Notes: generated by a model not told the origin, from the letters alone. DNA of 42,547 nt from an uncultured Flavobacteriales bacterium (GCA_937899835.1 CALCCE010000209.1:1-42547), one strand, 5' to 3'; positions 26,386 through 35,215 are shown, counted from the first letter of the stretch. A program made the numbers and translations.

Positions 26386-29097
26386 ATGGCAGAAAACGAA
26401 GAAGAAAGCCTCGAGCGGGACGAGGAATTTGAATCCCAGGAAGAAACCGATAACGACCCTGCGGTTGTTGTTCGAGTGTCGGGCATGTATGAGGAGTGGT
26501 TCCTCGACTATGCTTCTTACGTCATCTTGGAACGGGCGGTGCCCCACCTCAACGATGGCCTGAAGCCGGTGCAACGCCGGATTCTCCACTCGCTCAAAGA
26601 ATTGGACGACGGCCGCTACAACAAGGTGGCCAATGTGGTGGGCAACACCATGAAATACCACCCGCACGGCGATGCCGCCATTAGCGATGCCATGGTGCAG
26701 CTGGGGCAGAAAGACCTGCTGATCGATACCCAGGGAAACTGGGGCAACCTGTTTACCGGCGACCGTGCGGCTGCTTCTCGTTACATCGAAGCCCGCCTTT
26801 CGAAGTTTGCGCACGAAGTGGTGTTCAACCCGAAAACCACCGAATGGCAGTCCAGTTACGATGGACGTAACAAAGAGCCGGTTACCTTCCCGATGAAATT
26901 TCCGCTCCTGCTGGCGCAGGGCGTAGAGGGCATTGCGGTAGGCCTCGCCTGTAAGTTGTTGCCACACAACTTCAACGAACTCATCGACGGGTCCATTAAC
27001 ATCTTGAAAGGCAAGAAAGCCCGACCATTGCCCGATTTCCATACGGGTGGTATGGCCGATTTTTCCGACTACAACGATGGTTTGCGCGGGGGTAAAGTGA
27101 AAGTGCGTGCCCGGATCAATGCCGAAGAAAAGAAAACCCTCACCATTACCGAGATCCCTTTTGGTACCACCACCGGTAGCCTCATCGATTCCATTATCAA
27201 AGCCAACGAAAAGGGCAAGATTAAGGTGAAGAAGATTGAGGACAACACCGCTGAGGATGTCGAGATTCAAATTCACCTGGCCACCGGGGTGTCGCCCGAC
27301 AAAACCATCGATGCGCTCTATGCTTTCACCGACTGTGAGGTAAGCATATCGCCCAACTCGTGTGTGATTGAAAACGACAAACCGCGGTTTGCCGGGGTAA
27401 GCGAAATTCTGGAAATCTCCACCTTGCAAACCAAAGACCTGTTGCGGCAGGAGTTGGAAATCCGCAAGCGGGAGCTCGAAGAGCAATGGCATTTTGCTTC
27501 ACTGGAAAAGATATTTATCGAAAACCGTATCTACCGCGACATTGAAGAGGCAGAGACTTGGGAAGAAATTTTGGAGCGCATTCACAAAGGGTTGAAACCG
27601 CACACCAAGCATTTGTTGCGTGCAGTGACCGACGAAGACGTGACCCGCCTCACCGAAATTCGCATCAAGCGCATTTCGAAGTTCGACAGCTTCAAAGCCG
27701 ATGAACACATTGTGCGCCTGGAAGAGGAAATAGCCCAGCTGAAATACCACCTGGAGCACCTCACCGATTATGCCATCGACTATTTCAAGCGCTTGAAAGA
27801 GAAGTTTGGCAAAGGCCGCGAACGGAAAACCGAGATCAAGACTTTTGATACCATTGACCGCACCAAGGTAGCGGCTGCCAACGTGAAACTCTACGCCAAT
27901 CTGGAAGAAGGTTTTGTGGGCCATAGCCTCAAACGCAGCGAATCGGAATTGGTGACCAATTGTAGCGACATCGACGATTTGATTGTGCTGCGCAGTGATG
28001 GTAAAATGCTGGTTACCCGTATTTCGGGTAAGGCATTTGTGGGCAAAGATATTTTGCACGTTGGCATTTGGAAAAAAGGCGACAAGCGCACCGTATATAA
28101 TATGGTGTATCAAGACGGGCCGCGGGGCCGTGTGATGGGCAAGCGCTTTACGGTTACTTCCATCACCCGCGACAAAGAATACGATTTAACCAAGGGGACG
28201 GCCGGTTCGAAGGTGCTCTACCTCACCGCCAATCCCAACGGAGAATCCGAAATTCTCACCATTATCCTACGGGCGAAAGCCACCTTGCGCAAACTGCGCT
28301 TCGACTACGACTTTTCGGAGTTGGCCATCAAAGGCAGGGGAGCAGGTGGCAAGATCCTCACCAAGCACGCAGTGAACAAAGTGGTGCTGAAAGAGCGGGG
28401 AGTATCCACCCTCTCGGCACGAAAAATTTGGTTTGACGATACGGTGCAACGCCTCAACGCCGAAGAGCGGGGCGAGTTTTTGGGCGAGTTCAACCCCAAA
28501 GATCGTATTCTCACCATTACCCAATCAGGGCACTACCGCCTCACGGGTTTCGACCTCACTAACCACTTTGATGATGATTTGATTGTGATTGAAAAGTGGA
28601 ATCCTGAAAAGCCACTGGCCGCCATTTATTTTGATGGAGAGAAGCAACAGTATTTCGTGAAACGCTTTTTGGTAGAATCGAGCGACAAAAAAGTGCTGTT
28701 CATTTCCGAGGATGAGGATTCGTACCTGGAGGTGATTTCCACTGACTGGAAACCAAGAGTGGTGCTGCAGTTTGACAAACGCAGCAACGACCGGGAGGAC
28801 GAGGAAATCAATTTAGAGGAATTCATTTCGGTGAAAGGCATGAAGGCCAAGGGCAACCGCCTTACTGGCTACAAGGTGAAAAACATCGATGTGTTGGAGC
28901 CCATTCCTTACGACCCGCCGGAGCCCGAAGTAGCAGAAGGCGTAACCGAAGAGGGCGAAGCAACGCTGATCGACTTGCCCGAACCATTGCCCGATGTGCC
29001 CAAGGCACAAGCGGGAGACGATACGGTTGCCTCGGCTGCAAAACCGCGTAAAACCGACGATTCCGACTCGGAAGAACAAATAGCATTGGAACTTTAA
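26386..29097 (+). CDS. parC: DNA topoisomerase IV subunit A (ParC)
   Basis: ParC cuts and rejoins DNA in topoisomerase IV. The 903-residue protein has an acidic N-terminal tail (about 1-25) and the winged-helix breakage domain with the catalytic tyrosine at about 133 (AASRYIEARL). A coiled-coil region follows (VRLEEEIAQLKYHLEHL) and a C-terminal beta-pinwheel. An acidic, Pro-rich tail ends it. The quinolone-pocket motif reads YHPHGDAAISD, so the serine equivalent to GyrA Ser83/ParC Ser80 is alanine (Ala97) and the acidic partner is Asp101. The length and repeats fit the Bacteroidota ParC type. It forms an operon with parE. Confidence 0.93.
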   Translation: MAENEEESLERDEEFESQEETDNDPAVVVRVSGMYEEWFLDYASYVILERAVPHLNDGLKPVQRRILHSLKELDDGRYNKVANVVGNTMKYHPHGDAAISDAMVQLGQKDLLIDTQGNWGNLFTGDRAAASRYIEARLSKFAHEVVFNPKTTEWQSSYDGRNKEPVTFPMKFPLLLAQGVEGIAVGLACKLLPHNFNELIDGSINILKGKKARPLPDFHTGGMADFSDYNDGLRGGKVKVRARINAEEKKTLTITEIPFGTTTGSLIDSIIKANEKGKIKVKKIEDNTAEDVEIQIHLATGVSPDKTIDALYAFTDCEVSISPNSCVIENDKPRFAGVSEILEISTLQTKDLLRQELEIRKRELEEQWHFASLEKIFIENRIYRDIEEAETWEEILERIHKGLKPHTKHLLRAVTDEDVTRLTEIRIKRISKFDSFKADEHIVRLEEEIAQLKYHLEHLTDYAIDYFKRLKEKFGKGRERKTEIKTFDTIDRTKVAAANVKLYANLEEGFVGHSLKRSESELVTNCSDIDDLIVLRSDGKMLVTRISGKAFVGKDILHVGIWKKGDKRTVYNMVYQDGPRGRVMGKRFTVTSITRDKEYDLTKGTAGSKVLYLTANPNGESEILTIILRAKATLRKLRFDYDFSELAIKGRGAGGKILTKHAVNKVVLKERGVSTLSARKIWFDDTVQRLNAEERGEFLGEFNPKDRILTITQSGHYRLTGFDLTNHFDDDLIVIEKWNPEKPLAAIYFDGEKQQYFVKRFLVESSDKKVLFISEDEDSYLEVISTDWKPRVVLQFDKRSNDREDEEINLEEFISVKGMKAKGNRLTGYKVKNIDVLEPIPYDPPEPEVAEGVTEEGEATLIDLPEPLPDVPKAQAGDDTVASAAKPRKTDDSDSEEQIALEL

Positions 29098-29104
29098 TTG
29101 CAAT

Positions 29105-29127
29105 TAGGGTTGCCTCAGCCAACCCTT
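29105..29127 (+). terminator. Hairpin after parC, possible weak terminator
   Basis: AGGGTTG and CAACCCT form a 7-bp stem around CCTCAGC just after the parC stop. The next T run (GATTTTTG) lies 7 bases later rather than directly after the stem, so termination may be partial. Confidence 0.4.
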
Positions 29128-29147
29128 AGCCCGATTTTTGAGTTTAT

Positions 29148-30734
29148 ATGGGTATGAAGAATTGGATTTTGCTCCTGGGGTGCTTCTTAGGGGCAGCCAC
29201 CGCGGCCACCACTTTTGGCCAACTCCCCAACAAGAACCTCAACCTTATCGGTTCGCTCAGCTACACTCAAAACCTGAGTGATGTATGGGGTTATGTGGAC
29301 GAAACCGGAATTGAATACGCTCTGGTAGGCACTACCAACGGCTTTTCTGTGGTGAGTCTCGAAGATCCCACCAATCCGGTTGAAGTATTTTACACTGGTG
29401 GTTTTCCCACCGTTTGGCGCGACATCAAAGTGTGGAACGACCGCGCCTACGTGACCAACGAAGGTGGTGGAGGGCTCACCATTGTAGATTTGCGCCCTTT
29501 GCCCTTGGGCAATAACCTGCCGGTTTACAATTATGTGGGCCAAAACGTTCCGTTCAATACGGCACACAACCTCTATATCGACAATGGAGTGGCCTATTTG
29601 TTTGGCGTGGACGGCACTCCGCACGGTGCGCTCTACCTCGATCTGAGCGATCCCGACAACCCAACCGAAATGGGGTCTTTTGACCAGTTTTATGGCCATG
29701 ATGGCTACGTGCGCGACAACACCATGTACATCGCCCACATCGACGATGGTTTTTTCGGCATTTACGACATTTCCAATATGCCCACGACCAATTCTTTGCA
29801 AACACGGGGCACGCCAAGTTCTACTTCGCACAACATTTGGCCGTCGGACGACAACCAATATGTATTCACCACCGATGAGGTGGCAGCCGGTTACATTGCG
29901 GCTTACGACATTTCCGACCTTTCCAACATTGAGGAAGTAGACCGCTACCAAAGCCGTCCCGGCTCGGGCGTGTATCCGCACAACGTGCATTATTACAACG
30001 GCTATTTGGTCATTTCCTATTATGCAGATGGCTTGATCATTCTCGATGTTACCCGCCCTTCCAACATGGTAGAGGTAGGTCGCTACGACACTTCCCCCAA
30101 TTTTTCGGGCGATCAAACCGATGGCTGCTGGGGAGCGTATCCTTATTTTCCCTCGGGGCGCATCATTACTACCGACATACAAGAAGGGTTGCAGGTGTTT
30201 GAGCCCGACTACAAACGAGCTTGCTACATTGAGGGAACGGTACGCGATGTACATACCAACCTGCCCATTACCGGGGTAACCATCTCCGAGCCCTTTGGCA
30301 ACAACCCGATCCTCACCGACATTCAAGGCCGGTATAAAATTGGGCTGTCCGATCCGGGCACTTACACTTACAATGTGACCAAAGTAGGGAGCGGCTATTT
30401 CGGACAAAGTTTTAGTGAAACGCTTTCGCGCGGTGATTTGGTGATTCGCGACATCTACCTGGACAACTGGCCTTTAGGTGTGGACGAACCCTTGGAGGAA
30501 GTAAGCTGGAGTTTGTTTCCCAACCCATCGGCAGAAGGTTTTCGGTTGCAATCTACTGACGTGTCCAATACCGCTCAGGTGGTGATGCGCAATGCCCAGG
30601 GACAGGTGGTTTCGGAGGCCACCGCTCATCTGGAAACGCTCTACGGTACCGAATTGCCAGTGGGCTGGTATTCTGTAGAAGTGATCGATCGCCAGGGACG
30701 GGTGAACCGCCTCTCCTGGATCAAGATTCGTTAA
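29148..30734 (+). CDS. Secreted LVIVD-repeat protein (choice-of-anchor B family) with type A T9SS domain
   Basis: The 528-residue protein has a signal peptide (cleavage near TTFGQ). LVIVD-like beta-propeller repeats follow (VSLEDPTNPVEVFYTGGF, LYLDLSDPDNPTEMGSF, LIILDVTRPSNMVEVGRY). Next is a short carboxypeptidase-like regulatory domain (about 363-445) and then a type A (Por) C-terminal sorting domain (SLFPNPSAEGFRL ... LPVGWYSVEVIDRQGRVNRLSWIKI). It is therefore a predicted substrate of the type IX secretion system, displayed on or released from the cell. The target is unknown. ATG codons at 29148 and 29154 are both possible starts. Its stop codon overlaps that of the convergent VOC gene. 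Confidence 0.88.
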   Translation: MGMKNWILLLGCFLGAATAATTFGQLPNKNLNLIGSLSYTQNLSDVWGYVDETGIEYALVGTTNGFSVVSLEDPTNPVEVFYTGGFPTVWRDIKVWNDRAYVTNEGGGGLTIVDLRPLPLGNNLPVYNYVGQNVPFNTAHNLYIDNGVAYLFGVDGTPHGALYLDLSDPDNPTEMGSFDQFYGHDGYVRDNTMYIAHIDDGFFGIYDISNMPTTNSLQTRGTPSSTSHNIWPSDDNQYVFTTDEVAAGYIAAYDISDLSNIEEVDRYQSRPGSGVYPHNVHYYNGYLVISYYADGLIILDVTRPSNMVEVGRYDTSPNFSGDQTDGCWGAYPYFPSGRIITTDIQEGLQVFEPDYKRACYIEGTVRDVHTNLPITGVTISEPFGNNPILTDIQGRYKIGLSDPGTYTYNVTKVGSGYFGQSFSETLSRGDLVIRDIYLDNWPLGVDEPLEEVSWSLFPNPSAEGFRLQSTDVSNTAQVVMRNAQGQVVSEATAHLETLYGTELPVGWYSVEVIDRQGRVNRLSWIKIR

Positions 30735-31495
30735 ATACTAAAGAGAAACAGGTGTTGCTTTTCGGGCGTCTTCAGCACGGCATTGCGTGCTTTGGAACCT
30801 TCTTCTGATCGGAAAGCGAAAATCTCGCTCAACTCTTCTTTTCTTATCCAATCAATACGCCGGGCCATGTCGGGCGCAAAATAGGTGATGGCAGGAAAAT
30901 CAAAGTCTTTGGACTGGTGCAGCCCCAAAAGGTTGATGCCGTCTGAAATAATCGCCCAGGGATAGGGCTCTTCGTTGATGCTCAGAGGTTTGAAACCCAT
31001 TTGCGACCAGAAGTCAATGCTGCGCAACAGGGTTTTCACCGGATGGGAAAATTCTCCGAAAGCGCCCAGGCGTGTGTTCGGGTAAGCCTCCGGCTTTTTC
31101 AATTGCTCCACCGGAATGTCGCGCAGGGTAGGTTGGTTGGGCTTGAACATTTTACTGGGGTCCAGGTTCATCATGTTCACCGCCAGGTTGTCGGGAGAAA
31201 CGAAAATGCCTTGAAACAGTTTTTTCTCAGGCCCGGATGTGTAGTGGAAGCGAATTCCTTCTTTTTGTAGTCGTTGGGCCCGCTCACGGGCATCTTTGCT
31301 AAAGTAGGTGAGGCTGATGTAGCTGCTCTTGTCTCTGTTGAGCAATAAAACCACCCGCCCATCGGTAATTTGTGCCCAGGGATTGGGACGCTGACTTTTT
31401 TCCAACACCCGGAAGCCGAGTTGCTGGTAAAATTGAAGGGATGCGTTTAGGTCGTTGACCCCGATTGTAATAAGGCTTGCCTCGCCTAAATGCAT
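30731..31495 (-). CDS. Two-domain glyoxalase/bleomycin-resistance (VOC) protein
   Basis: The 254-residue protein consists of two VOC domains. The first (about 1-120) begins ASLITIGVNDLNASLQFYQQLGF and the second (about 140-254) contains KTLLRSIDFWSQMGFKPL and PYPWAIISDGINLLGLH. VOC proteins bind a divalent metal and act as lyases, dioxygenases or resistance proteins. The substrate here cannot be told and the metal ligands are not all obvious. The frame runs 36 codons further upstream, but the domain starts at the Met at 31495. No partner gene is evident. Confidence 0.8.
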   Translation of the reverse strand: MHLGEASLITIGVNDLNASLQFYQQLGFRVLEKSQRPNPWAQITDGRVVLLLNRDKSSYISLTYFSKDARERAQRLQKEGIRFHYTSGPEKKLFQGIFVSPDNLAVNMMNLDPSKMFKPNQPTLRDIPVEQLKKPEAYPNTRLGAFGEFSHPVKTLLRSIDFWSQMGFKPLSINEEPYPWAIISDGINLLGLHQSKDFDFPAITYFAPDMARRIDWIRKEELSEIFAFRSEEGSKARNAVLKTPEKQHLFLFSI

Positions 31496-31610
31496 GAAAA
31501 TGTTTTCCTGTAAGTAGTTGTGGGTGAAATAAAAGTAGGTAAAATTGAGGCGGATACAAAATAGGTGAAGGGGGGAGGCCCTACGTAGATCGGAAAGTAG
31601 CAATCCATTT

Positions 31611-32024
31611 TCATTCCCTTTTGTGTGGAATCAATAGCCAGTATTTCCTGGAAAAAGGAACCCGTTTGTCCGAGTACGTTTTTCTGTATTTTGCCAAAGA
31701 ATTGTCTCTCTTTTGCCGGTGAAGGGCATAGCGTTGATAAGGCAAAGCGCCTCTGCGTTGGGGCATTGCGCTTTGAAACGTAACCGTATCCTGAAGCAGT
31801 TGATAGCTCCCTGAATCGAGCAAAGTGGTAGGTCCAAGACCCGACCAATGCCAATAGGTGTACGACTGGTCTTTTCGGAGTTGCAGGTACCACAAGTTGT
31901 CAATACTTGCTTTGAGGGTAAAACGGGCCTCGATGCTCTTTTGCGAACGAGCACCGAGACTAAGGCAAGCCACAATGACCAAAAAGAAAAGCCACCTAAA
32001 CTCGGAGTGCCGCAACCAAATCAT
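31611..32024 (-). CDS. Small exported protein of unknown function
   Basis: I do not recognise this 137-residue protein. It begins with a signal or membrane anchor (FRWLFFLVIVACLSLGARSQ). The rest is a small beta-rich domain with many Trp, Tyr, Arg and Lys (IDNLWYLQLRKDQSYTYWHWSGLG), ending in a basic tail. It resembles lipocalin-like or META-like small beta folds only loosely. The ATG at 32024 overlaps the stop codon of the upstream gene (TGATG), so the two are coupled and probably act together. The frame is also open 26 codons upstream of that ATG, inside the neighbour. Confidence 0.7.
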   Translation of the reverse strand: MIWLRHSEFRWLFFLVIVACLSLGARSQKSIEARFTLKASIDNLWYLQLRKDQSYTYWHWSGLGPTTLLDSGSYQLLQDTVTFQSAMPQRRGALPYQRYALHRQKRDNSLAKYRKTYSDKRVPFSRKYWLLIPHKRE

Positions 32025-33445
32025 CACCAGCGAAAGGTAAACAACTTCTTTCTGCGGAGGGCTTTCCGGCTTTTTCTCCGTTTTTTCTTGCCTTTCAGCC
32101 ATTGTAAACGCTTGGTTTTAGTCACCCTGGAGCGGTCGCACGGAAAAACCAGGGGCAAGGTGAGGCTGTCGTTTTCATATTGAATGGCAGCACTATCGGC
32201 ACTGAGCACAAAAGCCGTTTGGGGATTGAGCCATTGCCGAAACTCCAACAAAAATACTTGGCCATCCGTTTGTCGTGCCAATTGAATATACTGCGCATTG
32301 ATGCCGTTTTCGGTACCGCACAAAACGATATTTACCGGTACCTTGAGTCGATTGGTTAAGGTTATATCGCGAATGCACGAACGGTTATCTGCAATTAGTA
32401 CTATACCTGTGGTAGCAGGAAACTCGTTTTGAGTGGCCAGCACCGCTTCTACATCGTTTTCGGGAGAGTCGCCACCGCGGCCGCGCGCGATTACCCGGTT
32501 GAACAGCTGCACCACACCGTTGAGTGACGTGGTGTTGCGGTGATAAATGCCACCAGTTTTTCCCACCGCTTTCTGGTTCCGTTTTTTGCGGTTGCCATCA
32601 TTAAAAAATGAGAATTGCTCAATGGCACTGTGCTCTGGGTTGAGCAAATGCCACAACACCGCGTTGGCACTGTAGCCATACATGCTGCCCGTCCAATCGC
32701 ACACTACCGAGAGGGTGCCTTCCGAAGTCAGCTGATCGAGCGCCCGCAATACCACCGAATCTGGTTGGCCGCCGTGTTCTTGAATGAATTCCAATACCTG
32801 AGCTAAGGTGGAGGTAGAATCTAAGGGCAGGGCAGAAGTATCTCCTGCGATCGTATCGGGTTGGGACAATTCTCCTACCTCATTTGGTGGTATCTCCTCA
32901 CTTTTCAGCCTCAGTAACGAATCGGCCGCTGCAGATGCGTTCCATTCGTCCAACCAATAATCAATCACAAAGCCGTGAAATAAGCGTTTGGCCCTGGCTT
33001 CATCCTCACATCCGGTTTGTAGCACTACCCGGTAGGTAATGTTAGGGTCGTAGAACTGACTATCTAAAGCAAACAGTGCCTGCCACCGCCGGGTGAGCAA
33101 ACCATCGTAAGCAGTAATCCAGGCTTCCGGCGATTTCGGGTAGGCCGTGAAGTACAGGGTTATTCGAGTGATGGTACTATTTTCAGGATGGGCACCAGGA
33201 GCCAGCGGGTCTAAGGTGGAACTGGCGTAGCCGTTGGGCAGGATAAGCTGAAAAACGGTTTGCTTCGGATAGTGAAACGCAGTTTGCTCATACACGGCAG
33301 GTACGGGCGTTACTCCGCTGTTCCGTACCCATTGCGGATCGGAAAGCTTCTCGTTCTGTCCCCTGGCAACCGTGGCGCTGATGAGAAAGAAAAGAAGGTA
33401 AGAAATGGAATAATGGATGCTCCTTCGGGTCATAAAGGGATGCAA
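32024..33445 (-). CDS. Exported protein with MIDAS-like (vWA-like) motif and basic C-terminus
   Basis: This 473-residue protein has a signal peptide (about 1-30, or from the Met at codon 5). A beta-rich N-terminal domain holds to about 170, then a low-complexity linker rich in Ser, Thr, Asp and Leu (about 180-215). The central region resembles a von Willebrand A domain: SVVCDWTGSM gives a DxTxS motif at residues 250-254, and IVLIADNRSC forms a later strand with an aspartate. Residues 443-473 are extremely basic (KGKKKRRKSRKALRRKK). The family is not one I can name. It is coupled to the small exported protein at 31611-32024. The upstream neighbour region is the hairpin array, with no clear promoter. 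Confidence 0.7.
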   Translation of the reverse strand: MHPFMTRRSIHYSISYLLFFLISATVARGQNEKLSDPQWVRNSGVTPVPAVYEQTAFHYPKQTVFQLILPNGYASSTLDPLAPGAHPENSTITRITLYFTAYPKSPEAWITAYDGLLTRRWQALFALDSQFYDPNITYRVVLQTGCEDEARAKRLFHGFVIDYWLDEWNASAAADSLLRLKSEEIPPNEVGELSQPDTIAGDTSALPLDSTSTLAQVLEFIQEHGGQPDSVVLRALDQLTSEGTLSVVCDWTGSMYGYSANAVLWHLLNPEHSAIEQFSFFNDGNRKKRNQKAVGKTGGIYHRNTTSLNGVVQLFNRVIARGRGGDSPENDVEAVLATQNEFPATTGIVLIADNRSCIRDITLTNRLKVPVNIVLCGTENGINAQYIQLARQTDGQVFLLEFRQWLNPQTAFVLSADSAAIQYENDSLTLPLVFPCDRSRVTKTKRLQWLKGKKKRRKSRKALRRKKLFTFRW

Positions 33446-33566
33446 TGCCTTGAAAGCAGGCTTAGAGACTTGTGCTTACATAAACGGTTTTTGAACAAGA
33501 AATTGCTCGGACCTTCAATTTGTCACTTGGGTGTTGGCAATTGGTGGCTCAAAGATACTGGCCCAA

Positions 33567-33752
33567 AACGGTCTTCTGTAGCCCTCAGAGACAAAAAATG
33601 CGATCCAGTTGCTCTTGTCTCCCAACCGAGGAGCAGGGAGACAAAATCAGGGTTTCAATTTCTTGTCTCCCAAAAGTGCCTTTGGGAGACAAGCAGGCAT
33701 CAAAAAGTCTGCCTCCCAACCAATGTCTTGGGAGACAAGCAGAAAATCAACT
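33567..33752. repeat. Tandem hairpin array 1 (TTGTCTCCCAA/TTGGGAGACAA family)
   Basis: Three clear units begin near 33615, 33663 and 33709 (46-48 base steps), and a decayed one begins near 33567. Each has an inverted repeat with variable loop. Unit 1 is TTGTCTCCC/GGGAGACAA with a 12-base loop. Unit 2 is the perfect 12-bp TTGTCTCCCAAA/TTTGGGAGACAA with loop AGTGCC. Unit 3 is CTCCCAA/TTGGGAG with an 8-base loop. Spacers between hairpins share little. The array lies between the terminator of the serine palmitoyltransferase gene and the next minus-strand gene. No coding frame is supported here. Confidence 0.85.
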
Positions 33753-33773
33753 GTTTTTGAGCGCCTTTAAAAC

Positions 33774-33802
33774 AAAAAAGACCGCCTCTAAGAGACAGTC
33801 TT
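33774..33802 (-). terminator. Rho-independent terminator of the serine palmitoyltransferase gene
   Basis: On the minus strand AAGACTGTCTC and GAGGCGGTCTT form an 11-bp stem (two G.T pairs) around TTA, followed by TTTT. It starts 28 bases after the stop codon. Confidence 0.85.
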
Positions 33803-33829
33803 TTTCGGTTTAAGCTATTCGGACAGCGG

Positions 33830-35071
33830 TTAAGCTGGTACGATCTTGTCTTTGGCATATTTGCCGTCTGCCAGTTTTTGTTTCACCACCTTAAAGGTTT
33901 CAATGGTGTATTCCACATCTTCGATAGTGTGTGCACCGGTAGGAATGAGGCGCAGCATGATGGTGTCTTTGGGCACCACCGGGTAGATAACCATCGAGCA
34001 GAAGATTTTGTAATTCTCGCGCAGGTCGAGAATGATGTTGGCCGCTTCGTAAGGTCCACCTTCGAGGAACACCGGAGTAACCGGAGAATTGGTGCGACCA
34101 AGGTTGAAGCCATTGGCCCGTAAACCGCTTTGCAATGCATCAACCACTTTCCAGAGGTTGTTGCGGTGCTCGGGTTGGTCTCGAATCATTTCCAGCCGCT
34201 TAAGTGCGCCTACTACCAACGGCATGGGCAACGACTTGGCAAACACCTGCGAACGGGTGTTGTAGCGGAGGTATTCAATAACGTTTTCTTCGGAAGAAAT
34301 GAAGGCGCCAATGGTAGCAAAGGATTTGGCGAAAGTACCGAAGTACACATCAATGCCATCTTGCACCCCTTGGGCTTCGCCCGTACCAGCACCGGTAGCA
34401 CCCATGGTGCCAATGCCGTGAGCATCGTCTACAAACAAGCGAAAGTTGTATTGCTTTTTCAGCTCAACAATTTCTTTGATCAGGCCTTGGTCACCGGCCA
34501 TGCCAAATACACCTTCGGTAATCACCAAAATACCACCGTTGGTTTTTTCAACCATGCGGGTAGCCCGTTCGAGCTGCACTTTGAGCGAATCAATGTCGTT
34601 GTGCTTGAACACAAACCGTTTACCGTGGTGCATCCGTACGCCGTCGATGATGCAAGCGTGCGACTCAGAGTCGTACACCGCTACATCGTTGCGGTCGAGT
34701 AGGGCATCGATGGCAGAAGCACATCCCTGATATCCGTAATTGAGCAGAACAGTATCTTCTTTGCCAACAAAGGCTGACAGTTCGCTTTCAAGTTGTTCGT
34801 GGTAGCTGGAGTTACCCGACATAATGCGGGCGCCCATGGGCAGGGAAAGACCGTACTCAGCAGCAGCATTAGCATCCGTTTCACGTACCTCGGGATGGTT
34901 GGCTAAACCGAGGTAATTATTCACACTCCATACCAGCATATCTTTTCCCCGAAAAGTCATCCGGTTAGAGATCTCACCTTCTAACTTGGGAAAAAAGAAA
35001 TAGCCCTGACCCACCTGAGAATATTGCCCAAGCGGCCCACGGTTGTTTTGCAGGCGTTCAAATATATCCAC
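33830..35071 (-). CDS. Serine palmitoyltransferase-like alpha-oxoamine synthase
   Basis: This 413-residue PLP enzyme belongs to the family of AON synthase, 2-amino-3-ketobutyrate CoA ligase and serine palmitoyltransferase. Typical blocks are NNYLGLANHPEV, GARIMSGNSSYHEQLE, the SESHACIIDG histidine, VDDAHGIGTMG and the PLP lysine at about 249 (FGTFAKSFATIGAF). The start MDIFERLQNNRGPLGQY and the block KLEGEISNRMTFRGKD are those I know from Bacteroidota serine palmitoyltransferases, which start sphingolipid synthesis from serine and palmitoyl-CoA. Function is inferred from family resemblance; no other sphingolipid gene is adjacent. Its leader has a hairpin, and it has its own promoter and terminator. 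Confidence 0.87.
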   Translation of the reverse strand: MDIFERLQNNRGPLGQYSQVGQGYFFFPKLEGEISNRMTFRGKDMLVWSVNNYLGLANHPEVRETDANAAAEYGLSLPMGARIMSGNSSYHEQLESELSAFVGKEDTVLLNYGYQGCASAIDALLDRNDVAVYDSESHACIIDGVRMHHGKRFVFKHNDIDSLKVQLERATRMVEKTNGGILVITEGVFGMAGDQGLIKEIVELKKQYNFRLFVDDAHGIGTMGATGAGTGEAQGVQDGIDVYFGTFAKSFATIGAFISSEENVIEYLRYNTRSQVFAKSLPMPLVVGALKRLEMIRDQPEHRNNLWKVVDALQSGLRANGFNLGRTNSPVTPVFLEGGPYEAANIILDLRENYKIFCSMVIYPVVPKDTIMLRLIPTGAHTIEDVEYTIETFKVVKQKLADGKYAKDKIVPA

Positions 35072-35097
35072 CTTGTAGACGTTTAGTTATCAATCTG

Positions 35098-35113
35098 CCC
35101 CGAAAATGCGGGG
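35098..35113 (-). promoter_or_regulatory. Hairpin in the leader of the serine palmitoyltransferase gene
   Basis: CCCCG and CGGGG form a 5-bp stem with a 6-base loop, 26 bases before the ATG and downstream of the promoter box. It would be part of the mRNA leader and could affect translation or stability. Confidence 0.4.
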
Positions 35114-35123
35114 ATTTTGGTGA

Positions 35124-35153
35124 CAAAATTAGCACAAAATTTTTTAGGGCAAA
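35124..35153 (-). promoter_or_regulatory. Promoter of the serine palmitoyltransferase gene
   Basis: On the minus strand TTTG (35150-35153), 18 bases, then TAATTTTG (35124-35131). It fits the Bacteroidota promoter and gives a leader of about 45-50 bases. Confidence 0.7.
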
Positions 35154-35181
35154 CTATAGGTAACCCTACATATATAAAGAG

Positions 35182-35215
35182 TTTGTCAACAGTAACACTA
35201 AAAAAAGTATCTTTG
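35182..35215 (+). promoter_or_regulatory. Promoter of the bamD operon
   Basis: TTTG (35182-35185), 22 bases, then TATCTTTG (35208-35215). The box ends only 4 bases before the bamD ATG, so the message is probably leaderless or nearly so. Confidence 0.7.

Noticed and set aside
25735-27492. 585-codon open frame antisense to parE and parC
   Set aside because: Mirror of strongly biased codons in the sense genes; the translation has no recognisable domain. The same holds for the 406-codon frame opposite the LVIVD gene (29187-30407).
33567-33752. CRISPR array
   Set aside because: The repeated parts are two inverted arms around a variable loop rather than one constant repeat. Units are imperfect, spacers are 15-18 bases, and no cas gene is in the window.
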